DNA of 64,000 nt from Clostridia bacterium. GTDB lineage: Bacteria; Bacillota; Clostridia; Christensenellales; Borkfalkiaceae. The translations under genes and the position numbers were made by a program. Below, in pieces: positions 1 to 8,671 of the stretch. The notes beneath the pieces are model-generated. The model had not been told where the DNA came from. It was given only the letters and a program-made list of their open reading frames with translations, and made no database searches. The first letter of the stretch is position 1. Each line of letters begins with the position of its first letter. The stretch covers positions 1 through 64,000 of the forward strand of contig JAFTQO010000003.1 of the NCBI GenBank assembly GCA_017462735.1, in the 5' to 3' direction.

Positions 1-56
1 AGATTAGCGCTTTTTTCAAAGGCAAAAAGTGGGGTAAAAAGTGGGGTAAATGCTAA
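1..56 (+). CDS. C-terminal tail of an unknown protein entering from the left edge
   Basis: An open frame enters at base 3 and stops at TAA 54-56. The visible tail is short and lysine/tryptophan rich, with the unit KKWG repeated twice (GKKWGKKWGKC). Low-complexity basic tails of this kind are common at the ends of tyrosine integrases, and the 3' end of a tRNA gene lies about 105 bases away, so an integrase is conceivable. Only 17 residues are visible, so this is inference; it may not be coding. Confidence 0.25.
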   Translation, partial: ISAFFKGKKWGKKWGKC

Positions 57-73
57 AAACGGGTAAAAAAATA

Positions 74-102
74 GCACTTTCGCCGATGAGGGGAGAAAGT
101 GC
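74..102 (-). terminator. hairpin, possible terminator
   Basis: Perfect 8-bp arms GCACTTTC/GAAAGTGC enclose a 13-base loop. On the minus strand the hairpin is followed by TATTTTTTT, as in an intrinsic terminator; on the plus strand it follows the tail ending at 56 but has only a weak T stretch. It may be a second terminator downstream of tRNA-Ser. Confidence 0.35.
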
Positions 103-133
103 AAAAATGGGCTAAAAACGCCCAAAAACAAGC

Positions 134-160
134 AAAAAACCCCGTTTTTCGGGGTTTTTC
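134..160 (-). terminator. intrinsic terminator of tRNA-Ser
   Basis: On the minus strand, AACCCCG and CGGGGTT form a tight hairpin followed by a T-run, starting two bases after the encoded CCA of the tRNA. Confidence 0.8.
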
Positions 161-161
161 G

Positions 162-251
162 TGGCGCAGAGAAGAGGATTTGAACCTCCGGATACATTCC
201 TGCATCACACGATTTCCAATCGTGCGCCTTAAGCCACTCAGCCATCTCTGC
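162..251 (-). tRNA. tRNA-Ser(GGA)
   Basis: Read on the minus strand, the acceptor arm GCAGAGA pairs with TCTCTGC, followed by discriminator G and an encoded CCA. The anticodon stem CACGA/TCGTG holds the loop TTGGAAA with anticodon GGA. The length of about 90 bases and the extended variable arm fit a class II serine tRNA. The T-arm GGTTCAAATCC is canonical. No serine tRNA gene follows or precedes it in the window. Confidence 0.96.
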
Positions 252-373
252 AAAGGCTTTCATTCAAAAGCCATATTATAGTACTGTATTTTTTCAAAAA
301 AGGCAAGCGTTTTTCCGCCACTTTGCAAAAATTTTTAAAAAATCCTGTTGCGAAAAATCTATCACGGCCAAAA

Positions 374-2089
374 TTACGCTTTGTAGCAATCGCAGGCTTT
401 TCCGCTTTGCAAGAATCCCGTATCGTTACACTTTTTGCAGGCGTATTGAGGGATAATGTGCGCTTCGGTCAGTCCCATCTCTTTTAAAATTTCTTGTTTA
501 CGCTTTTTCAAAGCCGTTTCTTGCGCTTGCAGGGTAGGCAAGTTTGCGTCCCCGTACATTTCCGCTTTGGCAAGTTGTAATTGCATACGGGTAATTTCCG
601 CCGAAACGGACGCGAATTCTTCATTGCCCATTGCCTTTTGCAGATACCTTTCGGCAATGCGTTCGGCTTTTGCTCTTCTTGCGGCGTAGAAGTTTTCTCT
701 GTCCGCTTTTGCGTTGACTGCTTCTACGGCGGGGTTGACGAAGGTCGGTTTTTGCGCCGCAGGTACCGTTTCGGGAATTGCCGCCACGCTGAATACGCCG
801 TTTTCTTTCCAGCCTGCAAGGATTTTATTGATATAAGGGATAGGGGAAGCGGTGCCTGCCGCTCGTTTTGCCCCCTCCAAAATCATTTCGTCGCTAAAAT
901 TCCAGCCTCTCCAAACGTGCAAAAGCGAAAGTCCCGCTTCGCTCTTTCTGGGGATGCCGCAAAGATCTTGAATTTTGCTAAACAGTTTGAGGTCGGCGTT
1001 CTTTTCTTTGAGAAGAGAAGAAACGGCTTCCAACGAAAGGATCCCGTCCGTAAACAATTTTTCAAGGAAATCGTCGAGCGAGGCAAAATCCGTCTTGCCC
1101 GTCCTAAGACAGAAGAGGGCGGCGTCGAGGATGGATTCGTCTTCAAAGCTGTATTCCTTCCATTTGCGGATATATTCGTCGATAAAGGGGGCGGGGTTGC
1201 TGACTTTGACCCCGAGTTTTTTGGCGACGCGGAAGGTAAGATTGGCTAGTTCTTCCCGTTCGCTAAGATAATTTTTGACGTCCGTCGCCGTAAATTTCGC
1301 TTTTTCGGCAAGTTCTTCTATGACGAGTGCCAAAGATTGTAACGTTCCTTTTTTAAGATGCTTTGCTGCGGCAAGAATTCCGCCTTTGTCAAAGCCCTGG
1401 TCCAACCATTTTTGGTAAACGGCATAGTCAGCGTCGTCTGCTTTTCTAGAAAGGGACAGGGCAGAGAAGAGGAGAGAAACCTCTTTTTCGTGTGCGTTGT
1501 AGCCAGCCAGCGCACGCTCGACGAGGTCGTACGTCGTCCAACCGTTTTGGATATACTTTTTCGCTTTGTTGAAGATATAGTAAGCGGATACGCCTTCTCC
1601 TTGCTTGTTGATGCAGTACTCCGCAATCAATAAAAACGCCATCGGTTGAATATCGTTTTCTTCTAAGAAGCGCATATATTTGACCGCTTCGTTATAGGGC
1701 AAAGGTTTGCCGACTTTTTGCAATTTTCTTTGCAACTCGGTATTGAAATCGGCGTATTTTTCGTATTTAATTTTTTTAGGCTTTCCGCTGGAGGCGCGGA
1801 CGGGGAGGTACTCGACGTAGAAGGGCTCGTCGTCCTTGCTGAGGATTTGTACGAGGTCGTAATCTTGCCAATAGGCAAACGCTTCTTTGACGCTTTCTTC
1901 GTCCGTTTTCAACACTTCTGCCATAGAAGAAAGGGTAAAATCGCTGCCGCTACCGCAAAGAAAAAGCCCGTAAAGGTAGACCTTTACTTGCAAGTCGGTT
2001 GCGTCGGGCATATATTTGACGATAAATTTGTTGTCAAGCGAGGTATAAGCGTTGTCGCCGCCCTCCTTGGCAAATGCGCAAAATGCCAT
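374..2089 (-). CDS. DnaD-domain replication protein with a C-terminal DnaC/DnaI N-domain-like zinc region
   Basis: Predicted primosome protein of 571 residues. An N-terminal winged-helix region (about residues 20-110) resembles DnaD N-domains. The middle holds DnaD-type helical repeats, including the YxxxIxxxW pattern (YINKILAGW). The last ~100 residues are a charged coiled region ending in a zinc-binding pattern CKKCNDTGFLQSGKACDC, which is the layout of the N-terminal helicase-binding domain of clostridial DnaC/DnaI helicase loaders. The AAA+ ATPase that follows this domain in a real loader is absent: the frame stops and no ATPase gene lies downstream. An AAAGGAG site precedes the ATG. A role in loading DnaB (encoded at 13.7 kb) at oriC or restart forks is inferred. 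Confidence 0.8.
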   Translation of the reverse strand: MAFCAFAKEGGDNAYTSLDNKFIVKYMPDATDLQVKVYLYGLFLCGSGSDFTLSSMAEVLKTDEESVKEAFAYWQDYDLVQILSKDDEPFYVEYLPVRASSGKPKKIKYEKYADFNTELQRKLQKVGKPLPYNEAVKYMRFLEENDIQPMAFLLIAEYCINKQGEGVSAYYIFNKAKKYIQNGWTTYDLVERALAGYNAHEKEVSLLFSALSLSRKADDADYAVYQKWLDQGFDKGGILAAAKHLKKGTLQSLALVIEELAEKAKFTATDVKNYLSEREELANLTFRVAKKLGVKVSNPAPFIDEYIRKWKEYSFEDESILDAALFCLRTGKTDFASLDDFLEKLFTDGILSLEAVSSLLKEKNADLKLFSKIQDLCGIPRKSEAGLSLLHVWRGWNFSDEMILEGAKRAAGTASPIPYINKILAGWKENGVFSVAAIPETVPAAQKPTFVNPAVEAVNAKADRENFYAARRAKAERIAERYLQKAMGNEEFASVSAEITRMQLQLAKAEMYGDANLPTLQAQETALKKRKQEILKEMGLTEAHIIPQYACKKCNDTGFLQSGKACDCYKA

Positions 2090-2107
2090 GCTTTCTCCTT
2101 TGCGTGC

Positions 2108-2129
2108 AACGGACTAAAGTCCGTTTTTT
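2108..2129. other. hairpin in the leader of the DnaD-like gene
   Basis: AACGGACT and AGTCCGTT form an inverted repeat with a two-base centre. On the plus strand a T-run follows, so it could stop transcription antisense to the DnaD-like gene; on the minus strand it sits in the 5' leader just ahead of the ribosome binding site. Which use is real cannot be told. Confidence 0.4.
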
Positions 2130-2182
2130 CTCCGTGAAATGTGAAAATTGAGGAAAAATTTCTCTCTTTTTAAGCAGAAATG

Positions 2183-2211
2183 TTGCTTTCTTTTAAGAAA
2201 TGTTGTATAAT
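2183..2211 (+). promoter_or_regulatory. sigma-A-type promoter for sbcDC
   Basis: TTGCTT and TATAAT are separated by 17 bases, about 130 bases upstream of sbcD. The long leader between them shows no clear structure. Confidence 0.6.
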
Positions 2212-2343
2212 GAAACGGAATCGGTATCCTTTTCCAAACCTCAAAGGTAAAACTTATTATAACCGCTTTCCTAAAAAATTGCAACCCATTTTAAAGGGAA
2301 ACGGCAAAAAAAGCAAAAAAGACGAAAAAAGGAGGGCACGCGC

Positions 2344-3486
2344 TTGCGTATTTTGCATACGTCCGATTGGCACATCGGCAAACGTCTAATGGGCAGAGAA
2401 CGTCTGCAAGAACAGGTGCAAGTTTTGGATGAAATAGCCCGCATTTGCGAGGAGGAAAAGGTAGAATTGCTCTTGGTGGCGGGGGATATCTTTGATACCT
2501 ATACGCCCAGCGCCGAGGCGGAGGATTTGTTTTTCCGCGCCGTCAAAAAATTGGCGAGTCCTGACAGGGCGGTGTTGATGATCAGCGGCAATCACGACGA
2601 CGGCGTACGTTTGTCTGCGTCTGCCCCCGTCTGTGAAGAATTAGGCGTTTACGTGGTCGGCAACGCGCGCGCACCTATTGCGCCTACGCGCCGTGGTAGC
2701 GTCTATCCCGTGCAATCGGGGAAAGGATACGTCGTCTTTGAGAAGGGTGAGGACAAGGTGTACGTGGCTACGCTTCCCTATCCCAACGAGGCGAGATTTA
2801 AAGAAGAGAAGGCGGGCACGCCGTTTGCCGAATTGATGCAAAAGTGGTTTGACGAGTGCACGTCGGGTAATACGGAAAAATTGCCGTCCGTGTTGCTGGC
2901 GCATATCTTCGTGGCAGGGGGGCTTGTCAGCGATAGCGAAAGGGAGATTGACCTTGGCGGCGCACGCGCGGTGGCGCGCGAAACGTTGCCGCCATGCGAT
3001 TACGTAGCCCTCGGTCACTTACATAAAAAGCAAAAGATGGGGGCGAACGTCTATTACAGCGGTTCCCCCTTGCAATATTCTTTTGACGAGAGGACGGAAA
3101 AGAGCGTGCAGGTATTCGACCTCACTTCCTTGGGGGTAGAGAATTTGAAAGAGATTTCTCTGCGATCGGGGCGCCCCCTCGTAAGGTTGGAGGCGGCAAG
3201 CGTCGAGGACGGCTTGCGGCTGTTGGATACTTATCCCGAGACTTACGTAGAATTGAAATTGCTGTTGGACGCGCCGCTACTTCAAAGCCAATCGGCAAGT
3301 CTTTCGGCAAAGGAGAATCTGGTGTCGTTGTTGACGGAAATCCGCAACGAAGAAAAGACGTCGCTGCAATCGCGCAAAGGCTTGACGGATGAAGAATTGC
3401 TCAACGCCTATTACCGCAGCAAATTTGACCGCGAGCCGAAAGAAGAACTTAAAACTTTGTTTTTATCCCTGTTGCAAGAAGAATAA
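2344..3486 (+). CDS. sbcD: exonuclease subunit SbcD
   Basis: Mn-dependent nuclease subunit of the SbcCD (Mre11-Rad50-like) complex, which trims hairpins and DNA ends during repair. Phosphoesterase motifs are in order: DWH at residues 8-10, GDIFD at 47-51, GNHDD at 82-86, then LLAHIF and ALGHLH further on. The length of 380 residues is normal. The start is a TTG chosen because GGAGGG lies seven bases upstream and translation begins with the family's MRILHTSDWHIG. It is followed 12 bases later by sbcC, with which it must be co-transcribed and form a complex. Confidence 0.95.
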   Translation: MRILHTSDWHIGKRLMGRERLQEQVQVLDEIARICEEEKVELLLVAGDIFDTYTPSAEAEDLFFRAVKKLASPDRAVLMISGNHDDGVRLSASAPVCEELGVYVVGNARAPIAPTRRGSVYPVQSGKGYVVFEKGEDKVYVATLPYPNEARFKEEKAGTPFAELMQKWFDECTSGNTEKLPSVLLAHIFVAGGLVSDSEREIDLGGARAVARETLPPCDYVALGHLHKKQKMGANVYYSGSPLQYSFDERTEKSVQVFDLTSLGVENLKEISLRSGRPLVRLEAASVEDGLRLLDTYPETYVELKLLLDAPLLQSQSASLSAKENLVSLLTEIRNEEKTSLQSRKGLTDEELLNAYYRSKFDREPKEELKTLFLSLLQEE

Positions 3487-3498
3487 AAGGAGAAAGAA

Positions 3499-6084
3499 AT
3501 GAAACCCGTTTACCTTGAATTTTGCGGAATCAACAGTTTTTCGCAAAAAGCCGTGATTGACTTCCAAAAGTTGCTCTCGGGCGGGGTTTTCGGCATTTTT
3601 GGGGATACGGGTAGCGGTAAAAGCACCATTTTGGATTGTATCCACCTTGCTTTGTACGGAAAAATTGACCGTGCGGTGGGCGCACAAAACGAGTGTATCA
3701 ACTATCGCCTCGACAGCGCGTACGTAATTTTCGACTTTGAGATTATGCATGCTGGCAAACGCAGATCCTATCGCGTGCATAGAGAACGCAAGAGAAAGGC
3801 GTCGGGAAATAAAGCGCACCTCTACGAAAAAAAAGGGGAGGACTGGACTCCCGTAGCCGAGGGCACCCAAGAGGTGGACGACAAATTGGGCGAAATTATC
3901 GGGCTAGAGTTCGAGGATTTTAAAAAGTGTATCGCCTTGCCGCAAGGGGAGTTTGCAGGGCTCGTTAAGTCCTCTAACGCCGAGCGTATGAAGTTGGTCG
4001 CCCGTCTCTTTGGGCTTGAAAAGTACGGGGAAAAATTGGGTAAAACGGTCCGTGCAAAGTGCGACCAAACGCAAAAAGAAATAGAGGTTTTAGAGGGTCG
4101 CTTGCAAGAAAACACCGACGGAAGAGAAGAAAACCTCTTGCAAAAGAAGGCAGAATTACAGGCGGGCAGGCTGGCGTTCGAGAAGGCGGATAAGTCCTGC
4201 GCCATAGCGCAAGAAACGCTAGAGAAAGCGGAGCGCGACCAAGCGGAAAAATTGCGTTATGAAAAGGTATGCGAGGAGTTGTCGGCGTTAGAATCGCAGC
4301 AAGGCTATTACGTTGTGTTGGAGCAAAAATTGCAGCGCCTTGCCGAGGCGAAAGGACTGATTGCCTTGGATACGGCAAAGCAAAAGGCGGCGGAAGCGAG
4401 CAAAAACGCACTAGAAAAAGCCGCGTTTGCCGAGCGGACGATGCAAGTGGCGACGACGGAAGAAAGAGAGGCGACGGAGGCTTTAAAAGCGGGCGCGTAC
4501 GAAGAGAAACTCTTCCGTATCGAACAGGGCTTAAAGACGTTGCAGTCGGCGAAAGAGGACATAAACCTGTTAGAAGCGGTTAAAGAAAAGTATGCGGCGG
4601 CAAGGAAAGAATACGCGTCGTTGCCCGACGACAAACGAGATTTTGACCGTCTGCTTGCGGACGTGGAAAAGCAGTTGGAAGGGCTCGGTGTAGCAGGCAG
4701 TTTAGAAGAGTATTTGATCTTGCATTTCAAAGGCGCGTTGCTGGAAAAGGAATACGCCGAGGTGTGCGAGGATTTACGGGCGTTGCAAAAAGAGTATCCC
4801 GTGACGGCGCCGTCGGTGGAAAAACTCCTTGAAAAATACACCGTCGAAAAGGCTGACGGCAGGTTTGATATCTTACAGGCTCGGGCAGAATACGACGCCA
4901 TAGAAAAGAAGAGACGTCAACTTAGCGAAAGACACGCCAATTTGCTTGCCGAAAGGGCGGCGCAACGCGCTACCGAGGCGCAAAAAGCGGCGTTGACGAG
5001 AGAGGGCGTCGCTTATAAGGCGCAAATCGAGGAACTGAATTTACGGCTTGCCGACGCCTTAAAACTGGGCGACGAAGAGGGGCTGTTGAAAGAAAAAGAG
5101 CGGACGGAGTTGCAAAAAGCCCAAGCGGAAAGGGTGGTCAAAGCGGCGGCGGAAAAGGGTGCAACGGCGTTAGCCGAAAGGGAAAAGCAATACGGGCTTT
5201 TTCAGGCGTACAAATCTCAAGAAGAGGACGCGACGAAGGATTTGGCAAAGCAGTTGCAAGAGGGCAGTTTTGCCAATGTTGCGCAGGCGACGTCTCTCGT
5301 AGCGGAAATCCCCGACGAGGGCGCGGCGCAGGAAAAATGCCGTTCGTTTTTCGGCAGTTTATCGGCAAAGCAGGCGCAAAAGCAAGCCCTGCAACCCGCG
5401 GCAGAGATTGAAATTACGGCAGAAGAGGTGTCGGCAAAGCGGGCGCTTTTTGCAGAAGAAAAGGAGAGCCGAGAGGGGCTGATCCGTACGATAGCGGCTT
5501 TGGAAGAGCAATTACAGCGGTTGGAAGAGGCGCACGGCAGATGTCTTTCCATCGAGGCGGAACTCAAAGAAAAACGCAGACAGTTCGATTTATGGGACGA
5601 GATTCGCGCGCTGATAAAAAACAATCAGTTTTTGGACTTTATAGCCAGCGAATATTTGCAAGAGATTTGCGTGGATGCATCTAGGACGCTGTTGTCCCTT
5701 TCGGGCGGAAAATATTTCCTTGTTTACGAAGGAGAATTCCGTATCGGCGACAACTTAAACGGCGGCAATATGCGGGCGGTCAAGACCCTTTCGGGCGGAG
5801 AAACTTTCTTGGTTTCGTTGTCCTTGGCGCTTTCGTTGAGTAGTGCCATTTGCCAAAAATCCATGCGTCCTATCGAATTTTTCTTCTTGGACGAAGGGTT
5901 CGGTACGCTGGACGAAAAACTGATAGACACGGTAATGAACGTGTTGGGGAAACTCATCGGCAACCATTTTGCCATTGGGCTTATCTCGCACGTAGAAGAG
6001 TTAAAACAACGCATAGAAAACAAAGTGCTCGTCACAGGCGCGACGGAAACGCAAAGTTCCCAAGTAAAAGTAATTGCCTACTGA
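3499..6084 (+). CDS. sbcC: SbcC ATPase subunit, short form without a visible zinc hook
   Basis: Rad50-like SMC ATPase partner of SbcD. The Walker A GDTGSGKST is near residues 35-43, the ABC signature LSGGETF starts at 764 and the Walker B FFFLDEG is at about 794-800, separated by long coiled coils rich in A, E, K and Q. At 861 residues it is shorter than the ~1000-1100 usual for E. coli or B. subtilis SbcC. No CxxC hook motif exists anywhere in the coiled coil, the sequence by which two Rad50/SbcC coils normally join through zinc. Ribosome binding site AAAGGAG. Otherwise intact and next to its partner gene. Confidence 0.93.
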   Translation: MKPVYLEFCGINSFSQKAVIDFQKLLSGGVFGIFGDTGSGKSTILDCIHLALYGKIDRAVGAQNECINYRLDSAYVIFDFEIMHAGKRRSYRVHRERKRKASGNKAHLYEKKGEDWTPVAEGTQEVDDKLGEIIGLEFEDFKKCIALPQGEFAGLVKSSNAERMKLVARLFGLEKYGEKLGKTVRAKCDQTQKEIEVLEGRLQENTDGREENLLQKKAELQAGRLAFEKADKSCAIAQETLEKAERDQAEKLRYEKVCEELSALESQQGYYVVLEQKLQRLAEAKGLIALDTAKQKAAEASKNALEKAAFAERTMQVATTEEREATEALKAGAYEEKLFRIEQGLKTLQSAKEDINLLEAVKEKYAAARKEYASLPDDKRDFDRLLADVEKQLEGLGVAGSLEEYLILHFKGALLEKEYAEVCEDLRALQKEYPVTAPSVEKLLEKYTVEKADGRFDILQARAEYDAIEKKRRQLSERHANLLAERAAQRATEAQKAALTREGVAYKAQIEELNLRLADALKLGDEEGLLKEKERTELQKAQAERVVKAAAEKGATALAEREKQYGLFQAYKSQEEDATKDLAKQLQEGSFANVAQATSLVAEIPDEGAAQEKCRSFFGSLSAKQAQKQALQPAAEIEITAEEVSAKRALFAEEKESREGLIRTIAALEEQLQRLEEAHGRCLSIEAELKEKRRQFDLWDEIRALIKNNQFLDFIASEYLQEICVDASRTLLSLSGGKYFLVYEGEFRIGDNLNGGNMRAVKTLSGGETFLVSLSLALSLSSAICQKSMRPIEFFFLDEGFGTLDEKLIDTVMNVLGKLIGNHFAIGLISHVEELKQRIENKVLVTGATETQSSQVKVIAY

Positions 6085-6103
6085 CGGACGGAGTGGGAGT
6101 GTT

Positions 6104-7933
6104 ATGGCGAAAAAGACGCAAGAAAAAAAAGAAAAAATATTGAGTGCGGTATCCCTTTGGAAGACGTACGACTGTAGCGCGCCGTTAGAGCCTCTTTTGT
6201 TGCAGGAAGAGACCTATTTGACGGGCATGACGGTCGGTCAAGTGACGTATGGCGGGAGAATTGCGGACGGCGGTCAAGTGCGTATATACGCAAAATACGC
6301 AAGACCTTCCGCGGCGGGAAAATATCCTACCATATTGCTGTTGCCGGACGCAGAAAAGGGGTTGGACGGGGAATTGCTTTCCTATTTCGTGCAAAAAGGC
6401 TACGCGGTGTTGATGCCCGATTATTGCGGCGCTCCTAAGCAAGAGGAACAGGTGGAGACGCCCTTGGAAGAAGAGCACGGCGAGCAACTTGCTATGTCGC
6501 TGAATATCCGCGAGGAAAAACTCCCGCAAGAGGAGACGGTCGAGGAAGAGCAGCCTTGTAAGTATACCGTCTATCCGCCCTCTATTTCTTACGCCAATTA
6601 TACGCAAGCGGTAGGCTTGTACGATTTAAAGGGCGTTTCGGCAGACAAGACCTGTTGGTACGAGTGGACTTCGGTGGCGCTTTATTCGTTGAAATATTTA
6701 AAGGAAACGGGCGCTACGGATATCGGGGTAATCGGCATACGTTTAGGGGGCGAAATTGCTTGGAAGGTAATGCTTTCTCCCGACGTAAAATGCGGCGTGC
6801 CCATCAACGCAGCGGGCTGGTGGTCGTACAAGAACGTAAGAAAATTCGAGGAGACGGCACAGGCGAATATGAGTGACGAACGCCACCGTTATATTGCGGG
6901 GATAGAGTCGCAAAGTTACGCGCCTTTCGTCAAGTGTCCCGTATTGATGTTGTGTGCCCTGAACGATTACGCCTTTGATTACGACAGAGCGTACGATACG
7001 TTTAGTCGAATCGGTGGCGAAAAGGATAACGCGATATTTTATTCTTCCGATACGGGTTCCTGTATCGGCGGCGAGGCGCTTAGCAATATGGATATGTTCC
7101 TGCAAAAGCATTTGAAAGGCAGGGAGATTTATTTGCCTCAACCCCTCAACGTATCTTTGAGCGTGAAAGAAGGGGCTTGGGAAGTGGCTGTAGAGAGCGA
7201 TCCCGACGGATTGCTTGACGAGATTGCCGTTTACGCGGCGGAGACGGACGGGAATACCCGTTCGGTATTTAGAGAGTGGCAAAAGGTCTTTTCAAAGCCT
7301 GGTAAGCAGATACAAAAAGGCAGGGTGACCTGTCCGCTGACGGTATTTGAGGGAACTTCCTCCGTGTACGTGTACGCGTATGCGCGCTATCTCAACGGCT
7401 TTGCGCTAGTGTCCAAGATTGTTTCTAGAAAGAATCCCGACGTCAAGGCGAAAGCGGTGAAGAACCGTATGATTTTTGCCGGTGAAGACATCGATTGTTT
7501 TTGTGTTGCCGACCATACGCAGTATTCTATCGGCGGCATCTTTTTGGAAAAAGAGGCAATCCCGCGGATAGAAAAGGGCGCGGACGGAATTTTCGGCGCC
7601 TCCTCGGTGGGCGGATTAAAGACGTATAAGATTAGTTCGCCGCAATATCTACCCGACGATAACGCTTTGCTTAAATTCGAGTTGTATTCTTTCCGCGACG
7701 ACAAAGTGCGCGTGTCCGTGGACGTTTCCCGCGACGGCGTGGACGAAAGATTTAGTTGCGTGTGCTCGGTGAAAGGCGGCGGCAGATGGAAGCGTATCGT
7801 CTTGACGGCGGCAGAATTCAAAGGGGAAGAAAGCGGCGCGTCGCTGGAAAAATTCTCGGAAGGCAGGGCGTTGCTTTTCGATTGCGAAAGTGAAGAAAAC
7901 GATATCATCGTAACGAATATTCTTTGGCTGTAA
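6104..7933 (+). CDS. alpha/beta-hydrolase-fold protein lacking the nucleophile, with C-terminal beta-sandwich-like domain
   Basis: 609 residues from ATG 6104, preceded by GGGAG; a TTG start 30 bases upstream is possible but has no better site. The N-terminal ~350 residues look like a dienelactone-hydrolase/acetyl-xylan-esterase fold: strand TILLLPD, strand GYAVLMPDYCG, elbow strand DIGVIGIRLGG, then CPVLMLCALND. The nucleophile position in the GxSxG elbow is Arg213 (GIRLG), and no histidine is present near the expected third catalytic position, so it is probably catalytically dead. A glutamate-rich insert lies near residue 120-160. The C-terminal ~130 residues are beta-rich and recall a carbohydrate-binding jelly roll. 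No signal peptide. Function unknown. Confidence 0.65.
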   Translation: MAKKTQEKKEKILSAVSLWKTYDCSAPLEPLLLQEETYLTGMTVGQVTYGGRIADGGQVRIYAKYARPSAAGKYPTILLLPDAEKGLDGELLSYFVQKGYAVLMPDYCGAPKQEEQVETPLEEEHGEQLAMSLNIREEKLPQEETVEEEQPCKYTVYPPSISYANYTQAVGLYDLKGVSADKTCWYEWTSVALYSLKYLKETGATDIGVIGIRLGGEIAWKVMLSPDVKCGVPINAAGWWSYKNVRKFEETAQANMSDERHRYIAGIESQSYAPFVKCPVLMLCALNDYAFDYDRAYDTFSRIGGEKDNAIFYSSDTGSCIGGEALSNMDMFLQKHLKGREIYLPQPLNVSLSVKEGAWEVAVESDPDGLLDEIAVYAAETDGNTRSVFREWQKVFSKPGKQIQKGRVTCPLTVFEGTSSVYVYAYARYLNGFALVSKIVSRKNPDVKAKAVKNRMIFAGEDIDCFCVADHTQYSIGGIFLEKEAIPRIEKGADGIFGASSVGGLKTYKISSPQYLPDDNALLKFELYSFRDDKVRVSVDVSRDGVDERFSCVCSVKGGGRWKRIVLTAAEFKGEESGASLEKFSEGRALLFDCESEENDIIVTNILWL

Positions 7934-7942
7934 GGGGCAATT

Positions 7943-8632
7943 ATGGACGAAAAGCAAATCAAAGACAGCCCTATTTACGAGCAGACTTTCCATTATAAAG
8001 AGCGCCGAAGCAATCGCAATTTCATCTTCGTGCTCGCGATGATCGTAATGTTCGTGTTTGGCTTGCGCCTTTGGTGGCAGACGGCGTACAGCGGCGTACA
8101 GGTAGACGGCGACTCGATGAATATGACCTTGCGACACGGCGAAAAATTGTTGGTTGAAAAGACGGGCTGGTGGAATAGTGCGGACTACGGCGACGTTATC
8201 GTCGTCCAAGTAGACGGCTATGCAGAGTGGAAAGGCGCTATAGACAAATCGGGCAATCAAGTCAAATTTATCATCAAACGACTGATTGCCAAAGAAGGGG
8301 ACTCGGTGTATGCAAAAGACGGGGTCGTCTATCTCAAAAAATCGGGCGAAAGCAAATATACCGCATTAAAAGAGCCTTACGCCTACTACGGCGCAGGAAA
8401 TTCTTATAAAAATTATTATGAATTCGCCTCTTATGCAGAGCCGTACAAAGTAGGGGTAGGGGAAATCTTCTTCTTGGGCGACAACCGCTCCACGTCTTAT
8501 AGTAGCGAAGATAGCCGTTACAAGGAGAACAAATCCAAATTAAAGTATTTGTATAAAGAGACGGATATCTACGGGACGGTGCCCGATTGGGCGATTAAAT
8601 ATCAGGCAAAAATAGAAAACGTATTTTTTTAA
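7943..8632 (+). CDS. lepB: signal peptidase I
   Basis: Membrane-bound serine protease (S26) that removes signal peptides from secreted proteins. One N-terminal transmembrane segment spans about residues 27-46. The catalytic Ser58 sits in GDSMNMTL and the general base Lys112 in IIKRLIAKEGD. The C-terminal box FLGDNRSTSYSSEDSR is canonical. At 229 residues it is a little longer than minimal Firmicutes SipS-type enzymes because of an insert around residues 125-160. It starts nine bases after the hydrolase-fold gene. Confidence 0.93.
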   Translation: MDEKQIKDSPIYEQTFHYKERRSNRNFIFVLAMIVMFVFGLRLWWQTAYSGVQVDGDSMNMTLRHGEKLLVEKTGWWNSADYGDVIVVQVDGYAEWKGAIDKSGNQVKFIIKRLIAKEGDSVYAKDGVVYLKKSGESKYTALKEPYAYYGAGNSYKNYYEFASYAEPYKVGVGEIFFLGDNRSTSYSSEDSRYKENKSKLKYLYKETDIYGTVPDWAIKYQAKIENVFF

Positions 8633-8671
8633 CTAGTGTAGTTTCATCAAAGGTAGAAAAGGAGAAAGATT

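Noticed and set aside
53..281. Two small open frames overlapping tRNA-Ser
   Set aside because: They translate the tRNA and its terminator; no independent coding evidence.
2180..2389. 69-residue plus-strand frame ahead of sbcD
   Set aside because: It runs through the promoter and overlaps the sbcD start in another frame; composition is low-complexity and no ribosome binding site is seen.
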